Below, piece by piece: positions 55,860-64,000 of a stretch of DNA of 64,000 bases (position 1 is its first letter; every line of letters starts with the position of its first letter). A program made the position numbers and the translations under genes. The notes beneath the pieces were generated by a model. It was not told where the DNA came from and ran no database searches. It saw only the letters and a program-made list of their open reading frames with translations. The DNA comes from Epiperipatus broadwayi. Lineage: Eukaryota > Onychophora > Udeonychophora > Euonychophora > Peripatidae. Location of the stretch: assembly GCA_028023455.1 (NCBI GenBank), contig JAQFVV010000002.1, positions 32,869,725 to 32,933,724 on the forward strand, in the 5' to 3' direction.

Positions 55860-56030
55860 TTTTACTTTCATTATACTACACTAGATGGTGTTCTATCTGC
55901 TATAATTGGTTAACAATGTAAAGAGATGATTAACATTTGAAAAGGTCATGAAACCATATGCCAAAAAAGACTTTTTATATGTAATTACTAATATATATAT
56001 ATATAATTATATAGCTATTGTATGTGATTT
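55860..56030 (+). repeat. inverted partner of the 50.7-kb repeat
   Basis: CACTAGATGGTGTTCTATCT, GAAAAGGTCATGAAACCATA and TAATTATATAGCTATTGTAT match the 50.69-50.96 kb segment in opposite orientation, without the LINE piece inside. Confidence 0.6.
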
Positions 56031-56224
56031 TTATTATTTATTATACTTTATATGAAATAACAGTATAATGGATTTCATTGATTTCCATTTTTGATGATAT
56101 TAAAATAAAATATTTAATATACTTTTTTTAAAGGTTTGCACTAAATAAATATTTTTGATGAAGATTAAATGCAGAATAGAAATATCAAGTAGAAATATAT
56201 CAAGCAGCACATACAATTAATAAT

Positions 56225-56600
56225 TTTAAAGCCCCCCCCCCCCCATCTTTATGTTTAAACTAATTTAATATACATTTTTTCTCTGTTCTATGTGAAGTTA
56301 TTTAATCTTATATATACCTTTTAAGCCCTATTTTATTGTCATAATATTGTATTTCCAGCCATGAGAATTTATTGTTTTAATTTTAGGCTCTCTTTCCTGT
56401 GTTAGTTTGCTTTAAATATTATATTAGAAGTACAAACAGTGGCGGGAATGGACAGCTTTTGATATGCAAATAATTTCAGGCTTGCCATTTTTCTTATATA
56501 ATTGAAATGGGAAAATATTTAATTTTGAAATGATATGCATAATATATATGTTGGAATGAAAGATGAATAATAATCAACATTTTGTCAACTAATTATTATT
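56225..56600. other. AT-rich DNA with a C homopolymer
   Basis: A run of about 13 C lies near 56232-56244. No gene or repeat end was recognised. Confidence 0.4.
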
Positions 56601-56609
56601 ACTAACATT

Positions 56610-57130
56610 TACACAGTTGACCAAAGCTGATTGGTTTTCTCTCCAAGTTGCCTACAGTGCCATCTCTAGGTCAATCCATACGTTATATAGTGATGTATTT
56701 TAGCTATTTATCACAAAACTTTTAATGCATTAGCATATCTGGATTATAAGTTATTATTATGAAATGTGACAGTGCTTTTGTACCTTTTATAGATCATCTT
56801 CAATGCTCGCTACCGTCATGAAATCTTGCATCCCACTTGAGAAACATTCTTAAAGCACATAGTTTCATTTCTTTTCATAGTTCGTATCATTTCAAAATGT
56901 TTCAATAGCAGATTTGTGCAATTTAATAAAATTAAAATTTTAATTTAGCATATTGTTATATTGTAGATCAAGATATAAATACACCGTCACATTTCATTTT
57001 TATAACACATGCTCCAAACATGGTAGCACCTTAAAATTATTGTGGCAAATAGCTCAATTATGTGTCTCTGTAGCACATATTGATTCAAAGATGGGTTATA
57101 GATAGCTTGGAGAGAGAATCAGTCATCATC
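56610..57130. mobile_element. mariner-like MITE
   Basis: The left end (GATTGGTTTTCTCTCCAAG, TGCCTACAGTGCCATCTCTA) is repeated inverted on the right (GATGGGTTATAGATAGCTTG, GAGAGAGAATCAGTCATC), as diverged terminal inverted repeats. On the minus strand about 56770-56910 keeps MIRTMKRNETMCFKNVSQ, the same transposase-derived region as at 49.17 kb. Its ends match that element, so both belong to one family. Confidence 0.6.
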
Positions 57131-57157
57131 TTTTCACTTAACACACTGTAATTAAAA

Positions 57158-57262
57158 CAGGCAAAACTCTCCATACAGTATTACCACTCAGTGCAAGACA
57201 GAGTAATCAATGGATGCCAGAAGGCTTAAAAATTCCAGAAGGCTTAAAAATTCCAGAAGTGT
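57158..57262 (+). repeat. family C terminal fragment with a small tandem repeat
   Basis: GGCAAAACTCTCCATACAGT, ACCACTCAGTGCAAGACAG and ATCAATGGATGCCAGAAGGC match the family C end. AGAAGGCTTAAAAATTCC then occurs about twice. No ribozyme is present. Confidence 0.6.
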
Positions 57263-57269
57263 GCTAATT

Positions 57270-58860
57270 CGTTTTGAAGCTTTAAAAATATGTAGATATT
57301 ATATTGTATAGGAGTATTACAATGTTTCATTAAAACAGGATTTTTCATTAATATGTGACTTTCTTTTTAACATTAACATTGTGTCTCCACTTTATTACGA
57401 TTATACACATTCTTGTAAACCGTTGCCAACAAACCTTTAGTTTGAAGTAATGAAATGATCCATGTAGATGTAGACAAATACAAACTATGGTCGACATTTA
57501 ATGACTGCGAAATTTATGGCTACAATGGCAGGACTCAAGAACTTATCTTTAATACATTCTATCTATCTTTTAACTGGAATCTCTATGAGTTAATAGTCAG
57601 GCTATCTAAAAAAAATCCACGTATTGAATAAATAAATACAATCATCAAGCATAATTTCAATCATCATCACTGTCAGCAGCAGTTACCCACAAATGAGTAG
57701 CCATTCCAATTCTAAGTGAAAAAGATAAAATGAATAATAATATCCTAGAGATGAGTTGCAATGTCAGTACAAACCAACTTATGAAGCACAAATATGACTA
57801 CTAGGAATTGCCTTTTTCCTGAATTTCGGTAATCCCGGAATAAAAAAAAAAGTTCTTTTCTCAGAATCCTGGGATTTCCCAAGATTATTGTAGGTGGAAT
57901 TAAAACCGAAAAATTCACAGGATTTTATTCATGTATATATATATATATAAACTACAAATTGAAATGAATTCAAAACTTTTCAGAAAATGAACATTTTCTT
58001 TTTTTAAACCATGATAGATTAATGGGTACATTGTTAGAAAAAAATATTTCACTTGAGTTTATTTTGAGATTGGTTTGGCAATTGACATGTAATATGAATG
58101 TAAGAAATTCAGGCAATGTACACTTTTATTGATCTTTCAAGGAAAAATGACGTGTATAATCATGAACATGTATGAGAGCTTGAGTCGGCTCAGTCGAGGG
58201 GAATCTCAAATCAAGACTCAAGAAATGACGACGATGACATTATAGAGATATGTAAGGAAGGGCTTGCCTTTTGTTTTGTTACATATATATATATTGCAAA
58301 TAAAATGTATGAAAATAAATATTTTTTTAAATTAAAGTAATACACATCGGTAATGCTGATGATCTCAAATTATGAAGAAACTATTTATTTTGCCAGCGCA
58401 TGATGGTTGCATATATATATATAATGAGTGTGTAAGACTGTTCGTATTGATTACTGGAGTTAGTTATTCAGAGTGGGAAATCCTGGGATTCCAGGACTCT
58501 GGGAAACATTCCTTAATGACCACATGTAGAATGCAAAGACCAATTTCTCTTTTCATATCTGGTATTTTTTATGGTGCTGCCTTTCAACTTCTTCTATAGA
58601 AAACTTTCTTTTCTGAAATACTTCAATACCTTGTCCAAACTAAAACAATCAAAAGTATTTTTGTCCACTATAGAAATTTAATTATCAAACAATAGAAGAA
58701 AAATATTTGTTTAAAAAAAAAGGAATTATGTCTGTATTAAATGATTAATCAAATTAATGTGTTAAGAAAATCACAAATATTACTAAATCCACCATTTCCT
58801 TTATTTTTCTGTCCTTACTTTGAACTCTTTTAGCAAAAAAACTTTTTTTATATGCATGTG
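57270..58860. other. AT-rich DNA, no gene recognised
   Basis: Two G/C-richer spots, TTCGGTAATCCCGGAAT with TCCTGGGATTTCCC (57822-57880) and GGGAAATCCTGGGATTCC (58465-58483), resemble each other and could be remnants of an inverted-repeat DNA transposon. An open frame at 58372-58599 crosses the second and has no recognised domain. Confidence 0.3.
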
Positions 58861-58869
58861 CACACAATC

Positions 58870-58905
58870 TTACATTTCTGTCCTACAGTTTTCTTCAGAG
58901 ATATG
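58870..58905 (-). ncRNA. decayed hammerhead motif, family B
   Basis: On the minus strand: CTGAAGA (a permitted CUGANGA core, complement of 58892-58898), then AAACTGTAGGACAG with a shortened helix II, then AAATGT. The TCG of the TCGAAA junction is deleted, so it is probably inactive. Confidence 0.45.
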
Positions 58906-59051
58906 ATATAATGGCAAAATAAATAACTATATAAATTATTTATTTCAGCTTTATTATTTTTTGTTATATTTTATGTTGGTTTTCTTTATTTTTTCATTTT
59001 GTTTACATTTTTAATGATATTATTTGTATAGTTATTTTATTTGTCATTATA

Positions 59052-59100
59052 TCGTAGCTCTGAAGAAGACTGCAGGACAGTCAAAATGTAAGATTGTGTA
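59052..59100 (+). ncRNA. decayed hammerhead motif, family B
   Basis: CTGAAGA (59060-59066), one extra A, helix II GACTG/CAGTC around CAGGA (59068-59082), then AAAA (59083-59086) instead of GAAA. As at 54.9 kb, the lost G lies in a former CpG. A UH site and helix-I partner are not clear. Confidence 0.5.
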
Positions 59101-59134
59101 TATATAAGTATAATAAAAGTTTTTTTGCTAACAA

Positions 59135-61440
59135 CTATTAAGGTGAAAAATTGCATTTTTGTTAAGAAAATATTTAAGTAGTTGTAATCTTAGGTCTGTT
59201 GGGATATCAATCTTGATAGAAGAAAGGCGAATTGAAATTTATATAACAAATTTTGATATGCCCATTTATAAATTGCCTTAGATTGTATTGATCGATATTC
59301 TGAAGAGAAAAAAAAAATGATCAGGAAAGAAAAAAGAAAATGCTAATGTAAGTTCATCTTTAAAAAGATAAAGACAAATTTTAAATAGTCCACTGCAAAA
59401 CAAAGCATCTCCCATAGTATCCCTCCTTTCTATAGAGGAACAATGAAAATCAGCATTAATCTCCATGGTTTTTAGTTGTTAGATCATTAGAGTTGAGTAG
59501 TTTTCAAATATTGAATAGAGATATCTGGGTTTAAATGCAAATCATGATGTAATCTTTTTGAAACTGCCAAATACAAATTTTTCTTGATTGTTTGACCCTG
59601 GTTTACAAATGGTGACTGCATAATCTCTTTTATAACAAAAGGTAACAAAACTTCATGTGAATCAACCGAAATACGTGAAACATTGAACAATACACTGGAA
59701 CCAAACAAACATCTCCAATAATGTCAGTTGGCGCATTGACATAGAAGAGTTCAATGAATAATCACTTCAGTCCATTCTACAAGCAATCCGTCCTCCAGAA
59801 GTGAATTCCAGTTTCTTTTGATTATCGCTTATATATCCTCTCTCATCATTTTTGGGATTTGTCTTATTTATTCTTAATCTATACCAAATAAATCATCATA
59901 TGACTTTCTCATTTATATATATATTTATGCTTTAAAAAATCCATTTCAGTGGCCAATAATTGTCTCTATTTTTATTTATATTCCACCAATTTTTCTAGAG
60001 GACTATTCTCTTTATTTCCAGTTCGATCGGCTTAGTCCATAAAATTGGGTATGCATTCTTATAACACTCCCTTTTGTACCTTCTTTCCAAAATCTTATCA
60101 TTGCTATTAAATATATATTTATACTAGTTTGTGTATGTTTAGATATATATATATATTCAACACATACGCTAACAAAATTGCTTCCAAATATATGATTATA
60201 CATAGATATTGGGAAGCCTCTTTTTTAAAAAATTCATATATCTATATGGCACTTTTTAAGAAAACGGAGGGGGAATAGATATCTAAGTAATACAATCCTC
60301 TAAGATAGAATGGAATTTTCCATTATAAATTTAATCCTTAATTTAAAAATAAATAAAATCTTACTAATTATATAAAATTGCAAGCAGGTAGATAATTTAC
60401 ATTAAAAGAAATTGGAGAAAAATAAGTGGAGAAAAGATTTTTTGGCAACTAAGTAATTATTGAAGAGATAAAGAAAGAAAGAAAAAACGTTAATTGTACC
60501 TTTCACTCAAAGAGCTGTTGAAAGAAAGATACATTGAAAATTACAGCATGCCGTTTTCAGTAAAAACAAACAATTATATATAAATACAAGTAAGAGCCGT
60601 CAGAAGTTATGACTGATTTCAATCCCACCATTAGATATCTATATTGAGTCGTTACCCCCCCTCCCCCGTCCTGTGAATTGATCAAAAGTCATGAGCCTTT
60701 TAACCATGTCATTCTCATTTAAATGAGCGGTCACTCGCTATTATATGCTGCATGCAAGTATTATGAAGATTTTGTTACAATTGATTTACAGGTGTCAAAT
60801 TTTCTTCACTTGCAGCTTTAACACAGCCTGCTTCAGTGAAATACACTAAAGAATATTATTAATCATTAATTAAGCTAGAGATTGTCATAGTATTCCTAGC
60901 CTAGATATAAACTTTATTTATCTTTTCAAGAATATGTGGAATGGAAGTTTTCAAGTACTGTATATATAAAGATTTTTAATAATGTTTAAAACATATGTAA
61001 CAATTTTAACGTGTTTTTTTTATATAAAAAATTAACATTTACGTATACATTTTAAACATACTACATATAAATTTGTTTGCTTCTGATAATAAAAGAAGTA
61101 ACATTTAATTAAAAAAATACTGCAAATTCATCTTGAAGTAAAACTCAACGCTGACACATTTAATAAGTTAAAGAAATACCCATATTCTAATAATAAAGGA
61201 GAATATGGGTTTATATATTCATATATGATCATTAAAATTGTTTAACTTCAAATGCGCCCCACCCCCCTTGTTGTGAGTTTGCGACATTATCTTATTTTTC
61301 ATATAAAACTGCTTTAATCGGATTATTGGGAATTAAAGATATGATATTAATAAGATGTCTCTCCATTTCAAATAGAGTGACATTAGATAAAAAATAGATT
61401 ATACAAAGTCTATTTGAAATATATATTGTATACATGTTTA
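59135..61440. other. AT-rich DNA, no gene recognised
   Basis: No conserved frame was found. A short hairpin (ACCCATATTCT ... AGAATATGGGT) spans 61179-61209. C-rich spots near 60655 and 61258 are isolated. Confidence 0.4.
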
Positions 61441-61442
61441 GA

Positions 61443-61480
<38 letters not shown>
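61443..61480 (+). repeat. (TAA)n microsatellite
   Basis: An uninterrupted AAT/TAA run of about 12 units leads directly into the GAA expansion. A TAA-to-GAA change at the boundary could be its origin. Confidence 0.9.
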
Positions 61481-61481
<1 letters not shown>

Positions 61482-62894
61482 GAAGAAGAAGAAGAAGAAG
61501 AAGAAGAAGAAGAAGAAGAAGAAGAAGAAGAAGAAGAAGAAGAAGAAGAAGAAGAAGAAGAAGAAGAAGAAGAAGAAGAAGAAGAAGAAGAAGAAGAAGA
61601 AGAAGAAGAAGAAGAAGAAGAAGAAGAAGAAGAAGAAGAAGAAGAAGAAGAAGAAGAAGAAGAAGAAGAAGAAGAAGAAGAAGAAGAAGAAGAAGAAGAA
61701 GAAGAAGAAGAAGAAGAAGAAGAAGAAGAAGAAGAAGAAGAAGAAGAAGAAGAAGAAGAAGAAGAAGAAGAAGAAGAAGAAGAAGAAGAAGAAGAAGAAG
61801 AAGAAGAAGAAGAAGAAGAAGAAGAAGAAGAAGAAGAAGAAGAAGAAGAAGAAGAAGAAGAAGAAGAAGAAGAAGAAGAAGAAGAAGAAGAAGAAGAAGA
61901 AGAAGAAGAAGAAGAAGAAGAAGAAGAAGAAGAAGAAGAAGAAGAAGAAGAAGAAGAAGAAGAAGAAGAAGAAGAAGAAGAAGAAGAAGAAGAAGAAGAA
62001 GAAGAAGAAGAAGAAGAAGAAGAAGAAGAAGAAGAAGAAGAAGAAGAAGAAGAAGAAGAAGAAGAAGAAGAAGAAGAAGAAGAAGAAGAAGAAGAAGAAG
62101 AAGAAGAAGAAGAAGAAGAAGAAGAAGAAGAAGAAGAAGAAGAAGAAGAAGAAGAAGAAGAAGAAGAAGAAGAAGAAGAAGAAGAAGAAGAAGAAGAAGA
62201 AGAAGAAGAAGAAGAAGAAGAAGAAGAAGAAGAAGAAGAAGAAGAAGAAGAAGAAGAAGAAGAAGAAGAAGAAGAAGAAGAAGAAGAAGAAGAAGAAGAA
62301 GAAGAAGAAGAAGAAGAAGAAGAAGAAGAAGAAGAAGAAGAAGAAGAAGAAGAAGAAGAAGAAGAAGAAGAAGAAGAAGAAGAAGAAGAAGAAGAAGAAG
62401 AAGAAGAAGAAGAAGAAGAAGAAGAAGAAGAAGAAGAAGAAGAAGAAGAAGAAGAAGAAGAAGAAGAAGAAGAAGAAGAAGAAGAAGAAGAAGAAGAAGA
62501 AGAAGAAGAAGAAGAAGAAGAAGAAGAAGAAGAAGAAGAAGAAGAAGAAGAAGAAGAAGAAGAAGAAGAAGAAGAAGAAGAAGAAGAAGAAGAAGAAGAA
62601 GAAGAAGAAGAAGAAGAAGAAGAAGAAGAAGAAGAAGAAGAAGAAGAAGAAGAAGAAGAAGAAGAAGAAGAAGAAGAAGAAGAAGAAGAAGAAGAAGAAG
62701 AAGAAGAAGAAGAAGAAGAAGAAGAAGAAGAAGAAGAAGAAGAAGAAGAAGAAGAAGAAGAAGAAGAAGAAGAAGAAGAAGAAGAAGAAGAAGAAGAAGA
62801 AGAAGAAGAAGAAGAAGAAGAAGAAGAAGAAGAAGAAGAAGAAGAAGAAGAAGAAGAAGAAGAAGAAGAAGACAGAAGAAGAAGAAGAAGAAGA
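61481..62894 (+). repeat. 1.4-kb (GAA/TTC)n expansion
   Basis: From 61481 to about 62870 the sequence is a pure AGA/GAA/AAG repeat, about 463 units, with a single GAC interruption at 62871-62873 and about seven more units after it. Open frames here code only for polylysine or polyglutamate and are artefacts of the repeat. GAA/TTC tracts of this length are known to form intramolecular triplexes and to hinder replication and transcription (the FXN tract in Friedreich ataxia). Its length may not be accurate in an assembly. Confidence 0.95.
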
Positions 62895-63033
62895 TTTATA
62901 ATATAAAAATTAAAGTACAGCTCGAAAAAAATAATAAAATATATATATATTGTTTAGAGATATATTAAATAACTATCACACTACCACGTATTCCTTTAAA
63001 ATCATATGAATAAAGATACAACAAAAGACAAAT

Positions 63034-63085
63034 AACCCCCAAGATGCATTTCATTTTGAATCAACACTCATCAGTTGGCCCAAGT
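63034..63085 (-). ncRNA. hammerhead ribozyme-like motif, family A (variant)
   Basis: On the minus strand: GGGCCAA, CTGATGA (complement of 63068-63074), a helix-II region GTGTTGATTCAAAAT with weak pairing, GAAA (63049-63052), the self-complementary TGCA (63045-63048), UH step TC (63043-63044), then TTGG (63039-63042), which pairs with CCAA. The cut is predicted between 63043 and 63042. The core is intact and the cleavage dinucleotide is TC rather than TA. Upstream ATATATGACAAATGG resembles other family A copies. Confidence 0.65.
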
Positions 63086-63344
63086 CACCATTTGTCATAT
63101 ATATCTTTAATGAATTATTTGTTATAGACTTCTTTTAGATTATAATAATACTGATAATTCTGCTAACAAGCTTGTTAGAGAAGTTTAATTTTGTTTATAA
63201 GTTTATATACGCTAAGCGCTTTTGAAATTCTTAGACTTCATATTCATAGCTGAATGCAGTCAATGATAATGAGGAGGTGTATTGTAATTTATACAAAATA
63301 GTTTGCTATTCATTTTGCCATAGGTCATGGCATTTTCTTTGTTT

Positions 63345-63425
63345 TAATTAATTTGTCCATCTTTTTGAAATGGTGGAACAAGTGTCCTTCCTTATAGAAT
63401 TAGTATCGTTATTTATGAAGTTGCC
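63345..63425 (-). pseudogene. Penelope-like protein C-terminus, second copy
   Basis: Minus-strand GNFINNDTNSIRKDTCSTIS then KRWTN and a stop parallels the plus-strand end FINNNTISINRKNTCFTIS-KRWTN at 63.59-63.66 kb. The conserved domain itself lies outside this shorter copy. Confidence 0.5.
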
Positions 63426-63467
63426 ATCGCAACACCTGTATATATATAGAAGAGCATAGAACAATAA

Positions 63468-63662
63468 AGATACCACAACGGCAATTTTAGAATGTGAAAA
63501 AACAACTAGGCACAAATTTGAACCTACCAACCCCATAATATTATGTAGAGAAAGAAATGACCATAGGCATAAAATTAAAGAAGCCTACTTCATAAATAAC
63601 AATACCATTTCTATAAATAGGAAAAACACCTGTTTCACCATTTCAAAAAGATGGACAAATTA
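63468..63662 (+). pseudogene. Penelope-like element protein, GIY-YIG C-terminal fragment
   Basis: The plus-strand frame reads TTAILECEKTTRHKFE, PTNPIILCRERNDHRHKIK, EAYFINNNTISINRKN, then ends at KRWTN and a stop. The segment ILxRExNxxxRxxKEAxFIxxxxxxIN is the usual end of the GIY-YIG endonuclease domain of Penelope-like elements, including the conserved glutamate of KEA. The RT domain and the GIY-YIG start are absent. Penelope-like elements are one of the known carriers of hammerheads, and a family A hammerhead lies about 400 bp to the left. I rate the family call as likely but not certain. Confidence 0.55.
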
Positions 63663-63849
63663 ATCAAGACAAAGAAAACGCCATGACTTATGGTAAAATG
63701 AACAGCAAACTAATTTGCATAAATTACAATACTCCTCCTCATAATCATAGACTATACTCAGCTATGAATATGAAGTCTAAGAACTTCAAAAGCGTTTAAC
63801 GTATATAAACTTATAAAATTGCACTTTATGCAAAAAAGTGAAGCTTATT

Positions 63850-64000
63850 ATTATTAGAAAAGAATTATACGGCTGAGCACTTTCAGAGAACTTAAGTCTC
63901 CATATTCATAGCCTACTTTAAGCGAAGTTTAGCAGTAATTTATGCAGAATTTATGCAAAGTTTTCTTTCATAAAGACCATTTTCTGGAGATTGTAAAGCA
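63850..64000. other. edge sequence, unassigned
   Basis: TTATACGGCTGAGCACTTTC and CATATTCATAGCCTACTTTA vary the text just left of it (AAAGCGTTTAACG, CATATTCATAGCTGAA), so another diverged copy of the Penelope-like 3' region may start here and run out of the window. Confidence 0.35.

Larger units (their letters stand above)
58870..59130. repeat. family B palindrome with two outward hammerhead motifs
   Basis: The left ACACAATCTTACATTTCTGT ... CTTCAGAGATATGATATAAT is mirrored on the right by CATTATATCGTAGCTCTGAA ... CAGTCAAAATGTAAGATTGTG. The spacer of about 140 bp is AT-rich. Confidence 0.7.
63180..63845. repeat. inverted pair of Penelope-like 3' ends
   Basis: The left arm (ATAAGTTTATATACGCTAAG, CGCTTTTGAAATTCTTAGAC, TTCATATTCATAGCTGAATG, CATTTTGCCATAGGTCATGG) is mirrored on the right (GACTTATGGTAAAATGAAC, AGCTATGAATATGAAGTCTA, ACTTCAAAAGCGTTTAACG). 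Each arm contains the last codons of the same protein, read outward from the centre near 63500. The left copy is shorter. Confidence 0.75.

Noticed and set aside
61414-62906. Open frames of about 490 codons coding for polylysine and polyglutamate
   Set aside because: They are translations of the GAA/TTC repeat in two frames. The length is a product of the repeat having no stop codons, not of selection for a protein.
1-64000. CRISPR arrays, bacterial operons, ribosome-binding sites or phage features
   Set aside because: No regular spacer arrays or prokaryotic gene packing exist. The retroelements, SINEs and microsatellites show that the DNA is eukaryotic.

Overview
This is eukaryotic, almost certainly metazoan, DNA. 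It is very AT-rich and rich in microsatellites, and I find no convincing host protein-coding gene. The readable content is mobile DNA: non-LTR retrotransposons (one with an SGNH-hydrolase domain next to its endonuclease-RT, two copies of an RTE-type element, one L1/Tx1-like element), a Penelope-like 3' end, mariner-like relics, tRNA-derived SINEs, and many foldback repeats. An invertebrate, perhaps a lophotrochozoan, fits this mix, but the species cannot be read from the window.

The outstanding content is a set of sequences that fold as hammerhead self-cleaving ribozymes (HHRs): CUGANGA, a helix-II hairpin, GAAA, helix III, a UH cleavage dinucleotide, and complementary helix-I strands. I separate four sequence families. 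Family A (about nine sites, 25.4-63.1 kb) has helix II around GTGCTGGTTTAGCAC and lies in a unit of about 420 bp that also carries a pol III B-box-like motif, like schistosome Sm-alpha. Family B (1.2, 2.0, 42.1, 54.9, 58.9, 59.1 kb) has the helix-II sequence GACTGCAGGACAGTC. Family C (23.8-24.1, 36.4, 43.97, 48.27, 48.8 kb, plus decayed copies) has helix II TGGCCACAAGCCA and helix III CTAG. Family D (4.25 kb) is a single copy with every core position intact. Families A-C repeatedly lie in long palindromes with one ribozyme per arm, always pointing outward.

Layout. 0-8.8 kb: AT-rich repeats, a mariner relic, an 890-bp palindrome with two HHRs, a long hairpin, SINEs, the family D HHR and inverted minisatellites. 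8.86-13.17 kb: a 3.9-kb SGNH/endonuclease/RT LINE flanked by a 14-bp target duplication, then an older fragment of the same family. 13.2-23.5 kb: mostly AT-rich DNA, a decayed family C palindrome and an L1-like relic with an internal inversion. 23.5-29.9 kb: family C and A elements and RTE fragments in both orientations. 30-40 kb: sparse; a minisatellite, LINE tails, a 328-bp repeat unit, a MITE. 40-50.2 kb: the densest cluster of HHR palindromes, SINEs and a mariner MITE. 50-61 kb: sparse, with inverted repeats and family B HHRs. 61.4-62.9 kb: a GAA/TTC expansion of about 1.4 kb. 62.9-64 kb: a family A HHR and two inverted copies of a Penelope-like 3' end.

No operons or host pathways are visible. 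The functional logic is that of retroelements: autonomous LINE and Penelope-like machinery (here all broken) beside small non-coding RNAs that could be made by pol III, self-cleaved and reinserted. All ribozyme calls come from primary sequence and hand-paired secondary structure; none has been tested.
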